64,000 nt of DNA from Flagellimonas sp. CMM7 (lineage in GTDB: Bacteria; Bacteroidota; Bacteroidia; Flavobacteriales; Flavobacteriaceae). Shown here in pieces: positions 24,859-32,770 of this stretch. Positions within the stretch are counted from its first letter, which is position 1; every line of letters begins with the position of its first letter. Location: positions 1,972,001 through 2,036,000 of the forward strand of contig NZ_CP090003.1 of NCBI RefSeq assembly GCF_021390195.1, read 5' to 3'. Position numbers and translations under genes: made by a program. A model generated the notes under the pieces. The model was not told where the DNA came from and did no database searches. It saw only the letters and a program-made list of their open reading frames with translations.

Positions 24859-27735
24859 ATGAAACTAAACCAATACGAATGGGATCCTGAAAAAGATAAG
24901 CTAGGAGAAGGTGCCTTTGCGGAGGTGTTTAGGGCCAAGGATACCTATGCCAATAGGAATGTTGCGCTCAAAATCTATAAAATAGCGGTTACCTCTGGCG
25001 ACATGGGCAGCACAAGACAATCCAAGTATAGTTTAGAAAAAGAATTCAATAACTTGGAAGGACTATCCCATACAAACATCATAACTTATTTTGGTCTTAA
25101 CTATATAAAGCATACAGATGCTATGGGTAGATCTGGCAGCTATCCTGTCATTATCATGGAGTATGCTAACCAAGGAACCCTTAAGGAATATGTAAAAACT
25201 AAACCGTCAAAGGAAGTACTGGACAAGCTAATTAAGGACATTGTCTTAGGTGTGGGATATCTTCATGAGGAAGGGCTTTTGCATAGAGATCTAAAGCCTG
25301 GGAATATCTTGATTACCAAAAACAAAAAAGGAGTTCCTACCGCTAAGATTTCGGATTTTGGGATTAGTAAGGATACACTGTCCACAGAAAATATTACCAA
25401 GTCTTTTACAGAAATGATAGGAACGCCTCATTATATGGCGCCAGAACAGTTCCACAAGAAGAAATTTGGTTTGGACGGCACCATAAGTTCAAGGACTGAT
25501 CTATGGGCTATTGGAGTAATCGTCTATAAAAGCTTAACGGGAAAATATCCTTTTGGTGAGGGAATTGATGATATTGAATTGGTTCGTGATGCCATCACCG
25601 AAAAAAATCCTGATTTAAACAGTATTCCAGAAGATTATAAGAAGCTACTTTCCATATGTTTTGAAAAGAAGGCCATTGACAGACCATCTTCCGCAGAAGA
25701 ATTGTTACAATACGTAAATTCCGATTATAAGATACCTACTGAGAAAAAAAAGGATATAGAAAGTACAATTGTTGAAGAAGAAAAACCTCAAAAAGAGGAT
25801 ATTGACAATACGGTATTTATCACAAAGGAAGGAGAAGATAAACCTAAAGGCGATCAGAACCATAAAGTCACCAAACTTCAGAAAACTATGCTCTGGATCT
25901 ATGGGGGTATAGCTGTTTTTTGGTCTGTATATACCATTTTTAAATCTCAAGATGCCATTGTTTTGCCATTCCTCATTTATCCTACATCAATTCTTCTTTT
26001 CTGCTTTCTCTATTTAAAGCCTAAAAAAGAGTATAAATGGGTTAGAAAAATAAACTTTGGTTTTCTGAGTTTTTTCAACATTTTAATGGTACTAGGAGTT
26101 CTATTTTGGATGAGAAACATCAAAATAAAGGATATTTTACCTTTATTTTTTCTTGTTGCTCAAATAGTATTGTTCGTTTCATTAGTTCAAGGTAAAATAC
26201 GAGCTGAAAGTCCTAAAGTAGAAAGCAAACCCCCAGCATTATATTTCCTTGTTTTGCTGTTTGGATTAACATATTGCATTTCGTACATCTTAGAAGTTTT
26301 TGAAGGGACATTGGGCGCCTCTTCTATAAATTTAATCTCAGAGGGTACGGAAGCATTTACACTTCTGCCCAATATCTTGTTTTTAACTGCTTTGTTCTTT
26401 TTTATCAATAAAAAGCATATTGATTACTTTAAAACAGTAGTTTTCTTTTTTATAGCCAGTACGATTATTGCGTCTTTGTGGTGGCTGCTTTTAGAGACCC
26501 AATCTTTAGACCTTAAAAACGGAGAGGGTTTTTATAGTTCATTAATTCATAATGTTAATTCTAAAGAAATTTATATCCAAGATTTAAAGGTTGGATATTA
26601 CATGTGGTACTTTTCAATGTTTTTTGGGTTTATGGCTATTATTTATTCAGCGGTAAAAGAGACCAATTTCAAAAAATATTTCTGGCCTGTAATAAGTGTT
26701 ATCGTGCTAGTTTTGGTGATTTCGTATTACAGTCAATGGTCCAAATCCAAAATCGGATATGATTTTAACGAAGGCATAGAAAACGTAAATTATTCCCAGT
26801 TTGAAGAAGCTATGGGCAATAATGCCAAGTGGCACTTTGAAAAAGGAGTGGTAAGCAGAATGTTGGAAAAGTACGATGAAGATAATTCAGATGAACTAAA
26901 AAGGATGCTCCGTCTTTTTGTAGATCATAGTGGGATAACAACAAGGATAGATGACAAACAACTTAAAGCAGCTGTTGAAACCAATGATGCTGAGGTTTTA
27001 GAGATTCTAATGACTCCCAAAGTGGGAGGGTTTACAGAAGACGTAGATTTTATTGAAGATGAAAAAAGTCTACTGCAAATGGCTCGTGATCAACAAAACA
27101 CTAAAATGGACACGCTGTTACTAAACAAAGGGGCCAAACTTACTGATAAAGAACAAAAAGCGGAAGATTTAAAAAAGCAGGAAGAACTAAAGGCCAAGGA
27201 ATTTAAATATTATGAGAATTTCACCAACAGCTCAACAAAGTTCCCAAAATTTTCCGATACAAATAAGGAGTGGACCTACGAGTTCAGTGCTTATAAGGTA
27301 AATGTAAAAAACATGGATTTAAGTCACAAAAAAACGGCTTATTTTGACATAGATACTACAAAGCCTTATTCCGTAAGCACAAAAACAATCAGGGGAAGCA
27401 TTAAAGCCTCGATAGGGCTGGTTTTTGATTATAATGGTTCTGATGACTATCACATTGCAGAAGTGAGCAACAATACTGTAAATATCCAGAAATATCAAGG
27501 TGGTAAATGGAACAAAATAAAAGGGGTCAGTGCAACGACCAACAAATTGACAAATACGATAATGATTCGTAAAAATGGAAATTATGTCTCCTGTTATCTA
27601 AATGGCAAGATTGTTATTTCTAACCAGCCAATACAAAGTACTGGAGGTAAATACATGGGTGTGATAGTGTCTAACCCCAACGGAAACCCTGTTCTTTATT
27701 TTGATAATTTTAGAGTTGAGGGCACAAAAAGATGA
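24859..27735 (+). CDS. Membrane Ser/Thr protein kinase with multi-helix core and C-terminal LamG-like domain
   Basis: 958 residues. The Hanks-type kinase domain (1-~290) has GEGAFAEV, K38, HRDLKPGN with D144, DFG 166-168 and APE 194-196; all catalytic residues are present. A charged linker leads to about nine or ten membrane helices (~330-635). Then comes an ankyrin-like helical stretch (~690-755; ETNDAEVLEILM, LLQMARDQQNTKMDTLLLNKG) and a C-terminal concanavalin-like domain (~785-955; SIGLVFDYNGSDDYHIAEV, VSCYLNGK). This reads as an envelope sensor with cytoplasmic kinase output. Natural partners are the FHA-ABC protein (phosphothreonine reader) and the PP2C phosphatase. The stop overlaps the start of a 53-residue gene. 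Confidence 0.92.
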   Translation: MKLNQYEWDPEKDKLGEGAFAEVFRAKDTYANRNVALKIYKIAVTSGDMGSTRQSKYSLEKEFNNLEGLSHTNIITYFGLNYIKHTDAMGRSGSYPVIIMEYANQGTLKEYVKTKPSKEVLDKLIKDIVLGVGYLHEEGLLHRDLKPGNILITKNKKGVPTAKISDFGISKDTLSTENITKSFTEMIGTPHYMAPEQFHKKKFGLDGTISSRTDLWAIGVIVYKSLTGKYPFGEGIDDIELVRDAITEKNPDLNSIPEDYKKLLSICFEKKAIDRPSSAEELLQYVNSDYKIPTEKKKDIESTIVEEEKPQKEDIDNTVFITKEGEDKPKGDQNHKVTKLQKTMLWIYGGIAVFWSVYTIFKSQDAIVLPFLIYPTSILLFCFLYLKPKKEYKWVRKINFGFLSFFNILMVLGVLFWMRNIKIKDILPLFFLVAQIVLFVSLVQGKIRAESPKVESKPPALYFLVLLFGLTYCISYILEVFEGTLGASSINLISEGTEAFTLLPNILFLTALFFFINKKHIDYFKTVVFFFIASTIIASLWWLLLETQSLDLKNGEGFYSSLIHNVNSKEIYIQDLKVGYYMWYFSMFFGFMAIIYSAVKETNFKKYFWPVISVIVLVLVISYYSQWSKSKIGYDFNEGIENVNYSQFEEAMGNNAKWHFEKGVVSRMLEKYDEDNSDELKRMLRLFVDHSGITTRIDDKQLKAAVETNDAEVLEILMTPKVGGFTEDVDFIEDEKSLLQMARDQQNTKMDTLLLNKGAKLTDKEQKAEDLKKQEELKAKEFKYYENFTNSSTKFPKFSDTNKEWTYEFSAYKVNVKNMDLSHKKTAYFDIDTTKPYSVSTKTIRGSIKASIGLVFDYNGSDDYHIAEVSNNTVNIQKYQGGKWNKIKGVSATTNKLTNTIMIRKNGNYVSCYLNGKIVISNQPIQSTGGKYMGVIVSNPNGNPVLYFDNFRVEGTKR

Positions 27736-27893
27736 TCTACAAAAAAGAAACCAAGGACAATGAGCTTTATGTTTATATGAACGGCAAGCTTATATATAAA
27801 AAATGGTTGTCAACTGGACATTCCATGGTTTTTGATGTTAGGGCGTACGACCGATTTACACTAAGTTCCATTACAGAAGAAAAGGATATTTAG
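27732..27893 (+). CDS. Small 53-residue protein translationally coupled to the kinase gene
   Basis: The ATG at 27732 overlaps the kinase stop (ATGA), and the frame runs to TAG at 27891-27893. The protein is polar and charged (LYVYMNGKLIYKKW... FDVRAYDRF), without signal peptide or membrane segment. The VYMNGKLIYKK stretch recalls the CYLNGKIVIS strand near the kinase C-terminus, so it may be a detached beta-hairpin of the same fold or an accessory peptide. The overlap and the terminator 36 bases later support it being a real last gene of P2. Function unknown. Confidence 0.55.
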   Translation: MIYKKETKDNELYVYMNGKLIYKKWLSTGHSMVFDVRAYDRFTLSSITEEKDI

Positions 27894-27928
27894 TTTAAGG
27901 AAAAACCCTTTACTAACACCATTACAAG

Positions 27929-27971
27929 AATCTCGTTTAGAACGTTTTAAGTTCTAAACGAGATTTTTTTT
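27929..27971 (+). terminator. Strong intrinsic terminator of the kinase transcript
   Basis: Perfect 15-pair stem (AATCTCGTTTAGAAC and its complement), 7-base loop, then eight T. It separates P2 from promoter P3, which starts seven bases later. Confidence 0.93.
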
Positions 27972-27977
27972 GATTAA

Positions 27978-28007
27978 AAAGATGACATTCTTAAAAAGTG
28001 GTTATAA
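27978..28007 (+). promoter_or_regulatory. Shared-motif promoter P3 (GATGACATT-N11-GTTATA)
   Basis: GATGACATT at 27981-27989 and GTTATA at 28001-28006, then AAGAATAAA as in P2. It sits directly behind the terminator and 32 bases before the next start, so it can only serve the downstream operon. Confidence 0.72.
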
Positions 28008-28038
28008 AGAATAAATGTATAACTAAAACCTTTTAAAC

Positions 28039-28560
28039 ATGAAATCCAGAACAATCCTTTTGATGTTTTTGTCGATTATGATTTTTGGACCGGCAGCCGC
28101 TCAAAATGAAAGACGTAGAACAGATAGAACCAAAGAGAGAACTGTTGCCAAAGAAATTGACAAGACAGATCGTACGGTTGAGCAAACCAATGCACAGATT
28201 GATAGTACTACTGTAAGTATTGAAAACACGATTGAAGGAACTAAAGAGACCATTGATAAGGTTGGAAAAATACTTTTTGGCTCTAAGGAAGGGAAGACCA
28301 AATCTAAAAACATCATTGTCATTCAAGTTCATTCCGTGGAGTATGGGGATGAGAACCTGAGTCGGCTACAGGAACACATTAAAGGAATAAAAAGTGTAAA
28401 AAAGGTATCTAAGACCTTTGCCAATAATAATGCTACCATTAGTGTAGAATGCAAAAAAACGGCAGATGATATATGGCAAGAAATACCTCAGAACTTAAGA
28501 CAGGGCTTCACTATAAATAGTGTTTCAGAGAATACCATTTCCTTAAAGGTCAATAGCTAG
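28039..28560 (+). CDS. Secreted hypothetical protein with helical stalk and ferredoxin-like tail
   Basis: 173 residues. A signal peptide (cleavage after AAAQ, ~22) is followed by a highly charged helical stretch (~25-85; many R, K, D, E, T) likely to be coiled coil, and then an alpha/beta domain (~92-172) with IIVIQVHSVEY, LQEHIKGIKSVKKVSK and ATISVECKK strands and helix. The last part resembles the small FlgT-N/BON-like folds seen in envelope proteins. First gene of the P3 transcript, hence presumably part of the same envelope response. No specific function is proposed. Confidence 0.65.
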   Translation: MKSRTILLMFLSIMIFGPAAAQNERRRTDRTKERTVAKEIDKTDRTVEQTNAQIDSTTVSIENTIEGTKETIDKVGKILFGSKEGKTKSKNIIVIQVHSVEYGDENLSRLQEHIKGIKSVKKVSKTFANNNATISVECKKTADDIWQEIPQNLRQGFTINSVSENTISLKVNS

Positions 28561-28595
28561 AATTTTTTTAAATCGATATAAAACCAAAACACAAA

Positions 28596-29135
28596 ATGAA
28601 GACTGTTTATACCTTATTAACCATGTTATCTGTGATGTCCTTGTTCATTAATTGCAACAATGACAGCAGTAACGAAGAAGAAATAACCGGTACAGCTGCC
28701 AAAGGCATAATTACCTTGTCAGGAGAAGATACTGCCGAAATAGGAACCCAATTAGAAGTGGGAGATATAAATTATGGGAGAAAAGATTTAACAGGATTGG
28801 ATGAAACGATCATAATAGTGCCCAAGGGGGCTAAAATATCAGAGGATGCGCCTGATTTACCTTTAAATGACCCTGATTACGTAGAATCTATTATAAGTTT
28901 TGAGGATGTAGAAAATGCTTTTGTAATAGTTCTAGGGCAAGAATTAGTTTCCATGGTCATAGTGGTCAATGGAATAGAGAGACGTTACATATGCGACTCA
29001 CTTTTTGAAACCTCAATAGCATGTGGATCTATTGTTTTGGATGCCGAAGCCAAGCAAAGTACACTTTCCAATGTCACCGTGAAAAATGTTGAAACCGGTA
29101 CAATTCTAACGATGAACGGCACTGTAAGTTGGTAA
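28596..29135 (+). CDS. Hypothetical lipoprotein
   Basis: 179 residues. The lipoprotein signal ends in LFINC (Cys20), then an acidic linker and a beta-rich domain. Two cysteines (RYICDS and SIACGS, near 130-143) could form a disulfide in the periplasm. I recognise no family. It follows the coiled-coil protein by 35 bases on the P3 transcript. Confidence 0.6.
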   Translation: MKTVYTLLTMLSVMSLFINCNNDSSNEEEITGTAAKGIITLSGEDTAEIGTQLEVGDINYGRKDLTGLDETIIIVPKGAKISEDAPDLPLNDPDYVESIISFEDVENAFVIVLGQELVSMVIVVNGIERRYICDSLFETSIACGSIVLDAEAKQSTLSNVTVKNVETGTILTMNGTVSW

Positions 29136-29167
29136 TTTTTTCAAGCAAGATTTAATATTGGCAAACC

Positions 29168-29635
29168 ATGGATTCGGCAATGAGATTTAAGGTGGGAGTA
29201 TTATTGGTTTTAATTAACTTAGGATTCATAAATGCTCAAACAACCGATTATTTTAGCGGAACAATTGGGTTTAGTTGTTCTTTTGTTGGAAAACCAACAT
29301 ATGTGGTGGAGAAAATGCATAAGTATATTAAAGCATCTCAATATGATGAGATTGGACAACTTTTAGATTCACCCAATACAGCAGAACGGTTTATGGCGGT
29401 AGTAGTATGTGAAGAATTATTGTTTTCTGGGGAATTGTCTTTGACCAAGGATCAGAAAAGAACAATGCAAGAATTGTATAGATCGGAGAAAAAGGTGGCT
29501 ATTTGTTCGGGGTGCACTTTTTTTGAATCAACAACGATAAAAGACCTTTTAAATAATTTTGATTCTTATAATATGGGGCGCAAAGCGCGTTCATGGGTTA
29601 AAAAAGAATTGATAAAGCACGAGGTTAACAAGTGA
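29168..29635 (+). CDS. Secreted hypothetical protein
   Basis: 155 residues; translation may begin at 29168 or at the second Met (29180), which gives a cleaner signal peptide ending in FINAQ. The mature part is mostly helical (YVVEKMHKYIKASQYDEIGQLLDS, AERFMAVVVCEEL, LTKDQKRTMQELYRS) with a CSGC pair near 122-125. The helical pairs recall HEAT- or TPR-like units but are too few to name. The stop overlaps the start region of the next gene, indicating translational coupling. Confidence 0.6.
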   Translation: MDSAMRFKVGVLLVLINLGFINAQTTDYFSGTIGFSCSFVGKPTYVVEKMHKYIKASQYDEIGQLLDSPNTAERFMAVVVCEELLFSGELSLTKDQKRTMQELYRSEKKVAICSGCTFFESTTIKDLLNNFDSYNMGRKARSWVKKELIKHEVNK

Positions 29636-29637
29636 GT

Positions 29638-30216
29638 ATGAAAGACAATATAGAAATACCGTTGAGCAGAATAAAACTGGTGCTTATAATTCTTGGTTGC
29701 GCCATGTTTCTTGCATTAAGTGTATTTATTCTTTTAAATGCAGAAAACATGCAAACCCGAAAAGCTGAAAATCCATTTATAATGAGGGCAATTGCGGTTA
29801 TTGCCATCCTTTTTTTTGGTGCCATTCTAATTTCCGTTTTCAAAAAACTTTTTGAAAACCGTATGGGAATGATAATTAGCGATAAAGGCATATGGGATAA
29901 TTCCAACGGGGTAAGTATTGGGTTGATAGCCTGGGAAGACATTCAGAACATTAGAAAATCCCAAGTCATGTTGACTAAATTCTTGCTTATAGATGTTAAG
30001 AATCCGGAGAAGTATATAGGGAATGCAAGCAGTAAGTTCAAAGCCTCTATTATGCGCAAGAACATGCAAACTTATGGAACACCAATTTCCATTTCCTCTG
30101 GCGGATTAAAATGGGGTTTCAGTAAAATAGAATCTACCATTATTAGGGAGTTTAAAAGACAAAAACAAATTCCTTTTATGCAGTCAACCAAACCGACAAC
30201 AAATAAGGATTTATGA
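29638..30216 (+). CDS. STM3941-family membrane protein
   Basis: 192 residues from the ATG at 29638; a GTG at 29632 overlapping the previous stop is the alternative. The IEIPLSRIKL start, two membrane helices (~12-32 and ~46-66) and a soluble PH-like segment with KGIWDNSNGVSIGLIAWEDIQNI are the pattern of the STM3941 family, of unknown function. Inner-membrane protein. Its stop overlaps the PP2C start (TTATGA), so it may form a membrane-bound unit with the phosphatase. Confidence 0.75.
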   Translation: MKDNIEIPLSRIKLVLIILGCAMFLALSVFILLNAENMQTRKAENPFIMRAIAVIAILFFGAILISVFKKLFENRMGMIISDKGIWDNSNGVSIGLIAWEDIQNIRKSQVMLTKFLLIDVKNPEKYIGNASSKFKASIMRKNMQTYGTPISISSGGLKWGFSKIESTIIREFKRQKQIPFMQSTKPTTNKDL

Positions 30217-31118
30217 AAATAGTTACTCCCGCCCATATTAATGAAATTGGAAATCGGAACAACAATGAGGATTCCATATATCCGGAAGAATCAACGGCAA
30301 AGGATTCACTTTTTTTAGTATGTGATGGAGTAGGCGGACATGAAAAAGGGGAGGTAGCATCGTCTTTGGTGTGTAAGTACATGGCGGAGTTTATAAACAA
30401 AAAAGATGCTGATGTAAAAGAGGTTGATTTTTTAGCAAAAGCACTGGAGCACACAGAAAAGAACCTAGTCGAGCATATTTCTGCGGACCCTGGCTTAAAA
30501 GGAATGGCAAGCACCTTAACGCTGGTAAAATTATTGTACAAGAAAGAACAAGCGTTGGTTGGATGGGTAGGTGATAGTAGGGTGTATCATCTGCGCAATG
30601 GGGAGGTATTGTTCCAGACCAAAGATCATTCTGAAGTACAAAATTTGTTGGATATGGGTGAGATTACCCAGGAAGAAGCAGAAAATCATCCTCGGAAAAA
30701 CGTCATTACAAGAGCGGTAAATGGAGTAAGGCCAACTAGAATAGATCATAAAGTAATTGAAGATTTAAGGGAAGATGATTTCTTTTTGTTGTGCACAGAT
30801 GGTATTCTAGAAACATTGGACGAAGATAAAATAAGACATTGGTTCACTTCAGAGAGTACTGTTGAAGAAGTAAAAGCCAAAATCTTGAAAAATGCTTCAG
30901 GGAAGACCCAGGACAACTATTCCATGTATCTCATCAAAATAAAAGAAACGAACACAGAACAAACGCTTGACACACAAAAGACAAGGTCGGCAACAGCAAT
31001 TCAAGACACAGGTTCAGAAAACAATAAAACCCCTAAGACCTATTTAAAAATTGTGTTTTTCATACTGTTGCTATTACTAGGGTTTTGTTTGTATAAACTA
31101 TGGTACTTAGGGCGATAA
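30213..31118 (+). CDS. PP2C-type Ser/Thr protein phosphatase with C-terminal membrane anchor
   Basis: 301 residues. Metal-binding motifs NNEDS, CDGVGGH, GDSRVY, CTDGILE and QDNYS are all present in the PPM order across residues ~18-245. A short linker leads to one transmembrane helix (~272-292; IVFFILLLLLGFCLYKLW), placing the catalytic domain in the cytoplasm at the membrane. It is the natural counterpart of the kinase in the previous operon, removing phosphates from proteins such as the FHA-ABC transporter system. Translation overlaps the preceding STM3941-like gene by four bases. Confidence 0.93.
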   Translation: MKIVTPAHINEIGNRNNNEDSIYPEESTAKDSLFLVCDGVGGHEKGEVASSLVCKYMAEFINKKDADVKEVDFLAKALEHTEKNLVEHISADPGLKGMASTLTLVKLLYKKEQALVGWVGDSRVYHLRNGEVLFQTKDHSEVQNLLDMGEITQEEAENHPRKNVITRAVNGVRPTRIDHKVIEDLREDDFFLLCTDGILETLDEDKIRHWFTSESTVEEVKAKILKNASGKTQDNYSMYLIKIKETNTEQTLDTQKTRSATAIQDTGSENNKTPKTYLKIVFFILLLLLGFCLYKLWYLGR

Positions 31119-31148
31119 ATCAAATCAACCAATAAAAACTTAAAACAC

Positions 31149-31922
31149 ATGAGATTATTTTTAGTACTTTTTTCATTCGCGATTTTAATTCCAAACATAG
31201 CATCCGCCAAAAAGATAGGAGGTCTTTTTGGAAAAGACGAAAGGGTAAATGAGATTATGGCTTTAGAGGGCAAAGGGCCTAATGGAGAAGAAGTTTATCT
31301 TGCTTATAAGACCACAGGCTTGTTTTTCTTTATGGGAGCATATTTGTCCGATGATGGATACGTTCTTGGCGTACGCGGCACCTCAGGATCCTATTATCCT
31401 TTAGATGAGAAACAGATTGAAGCATTTCAAGAGAGTGGGTTTTTTCCAACGCCATTACCAGAGTATGAAATCCCACTAATGGATTGGGTGTGGGGTTTTG
31501 CCTTATGGATTTTACTGGTTGTTTTAGCAGTTATATGGTTTTTTCCAACGAAAGGGAACAGTTTTGAAAGAGGATGTAAATATTACTTTGGCAAGGAAAC
31601 AGCTGTAGATTATAATAAGGCCTATAAGTTGTTTAAAAAATCAGCCAGCAAAGGGTTTGCCCCGGCACAATATAATTTGGGAATCATGTATCTCAATGGT
31701 CAAGGAGTTCCCAAGAATGTTCAAAACGCAATTTCCAGTTTTATGCTGGCCTCAGATCAAAACTATGCAAATGCCCAGTTTCAAATGGGGAGTCTTTATT
31801 TTAATGGACAAGAAATACAAAAAGATTTAGATAGGGCCTTATCTTTTTACACGTCAGCATGTAACAATGGCAATCAGGATGGTTGTAAGATGGTAAATCA
31901 TATAAATGAGAACCCTAAATAG
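31149..31922 (+). CDS. Sel1-repeat membrane protein
   Basis: 257 residues. A signal sequence (~1-20), an extracytoplasmic segment (~22-110), one membrane helix (~113-133; WGFALWILLVVLAVIW), and then two to three Sel1 repeats (~140-250), each with the A-x-x-x-LG-x-MY-x-G pattern (FAPAQYNLGIMYLNGQG, YANAQFQMGSLYFNGQE). The repeats form a helical scaffold for protein interaction, probably on the cytoplasmic side. Last gene of P3; an adaptor between kinase, phosphatase and targets is a reasonable guess but not shown. Confidence 0.85.
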   Translation: MRLFLVLFSFAILIPNIASAKKIGGLFGKDERVNEIMALEGKGPNGEEVYLAYKTTGLFFFMGAYLSDDGYVLGVRGTSGSYYPLDEKQIEAFQESGFFPTPLPEYEIPLMDWVWGFALWILLVVLAVIWFFPTKGNSFERGCKYYFGKETAVDYNKAYKLFKKSASKGFAPAQYNLGIMYLNGQGVPKNVQNAISSFMLASDQNYANAQFQMGSLYFNGQEIQKDLDRALSFYTSACNNGNQDGCKMVNHINENPK

Positions 31923-31940
31923 TATAAAGCATATGCTTTT

Positions 31941-32696
31941 CTATTTGAATAAAATGGCGATGGCCCCAATAGCAGTAACGATCAAGATGAATCTTTTATA
32001 GTTACGGTCATTAATCTTTTTTACAAGGACAACACCTAGAAAAAGACCAGTAAGAATGGCCGGAAGTAACTTGATATTGATCAACAATGTTTCTTGGGAA
32101 ATGGTTTTCCAAACAAATAAATGAAAGGGGAGCTTAAAAAGATTGGTAATTAAAAAGAGCCATGCAGCTGTGCCTACGAACTCATTTTTTGGCAAACGCA
32201 TTGCCAAAAAGAAAATATTTGTAAAGGCCCCTGCCAAGTTTCCTATCATGGTGCAGATACCGGCCATAATTCCTATGGAGCCTGAAAAAAACCAATGAGT
32301 GGGGATAGAATTGGACTTTCTTTTATCCCACCAAATTAACATCCCTAAGCTTATAAGGATGACTATAACCATGCTTATTTTAAATTCTTGTTCTGGCAAA
32401 TCCTTCCCAACAAAGACACCGATAAGAATGCCTCCAAGCATCCAGGGCAAGAATTTTAGGATATGATTCCATTGGGTATGCCGATTATAGTAAACCACCG
32501 CAAAAACATCACCGACCAAAAGCAGGGGAATTATCAAACCTGTAGATTCTTTGGCCCCAAAAGCCAAAGCCATAAGTGTTACATTGAAGATAGAAAGTCC
32601 TTTTAGCCCTGCCTTGGAAATTCCCATTAGAAAGGAGGCGGTTGCCGCCATTACCCATGCTATTAAAGAAGGTTCAAATGTTGTAGATAGCGTCAA
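31941..32696 (-). CDS. TauE/SafE-family anion exporter
   Basis: 251 residues with about eight hydrophobic helices. Two repeated halves carry the family pattern: FLMGISKAGLKGL early and AGICTMIGNLAGAFTNIFFL in the second half. Members move sulfite, sulfoacetate or other organic anions; the substrate here is not readable. It converges with the Sel1 gene (18-base gap containing a small palindrome) and diverges from the symporter gene across 74 bases. Confidence 0.88.
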   Translation of the reverse strand: MTLSTTFEPSLIAWVMAATASFLMGISKAGLKGLSIFNVTLMALAFGAKESTGLIIPLLLVGDVFAVVYYNRHTQWNHILKFLPWMLGGILIGVFVGKDLPEQEFKISMVIVILISLGMLIWWDKRKSNSIPTHWFFSGSIGIMAGICTMIGNLAGAFTNIFFLAMRLPKNEFVGTAAWLFLITNLFKLPFHLFVWKTISQETLLINIKLLPAILTGLFLGVVLVKKINDRNYKRFILIVTAIGAIAILFK

Positions 32697-32770
32697 ATTT
32701 GGTGTTTAGCGAACAAAGGCTAAAGGTATTCTAAAAAATCATACATTCGTGGCTAACCAAACCAATAAAT

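Noticed and set aside
18304..31922. Type VI secretion phospho-regulation (kinase, PP2C, FHA)
   Set aside because: No Tss structural gene (sheath, baseplate, ClpV, VgrG) is present, so the resemblance is only in signalling parts.
31926..31939. Palindrome AAAGCATATGCTTT between convergent genes as a bidirectional terminator
   Set aside because: Only five stem pairs around a four-base loop, AT-rich; too weak to call.
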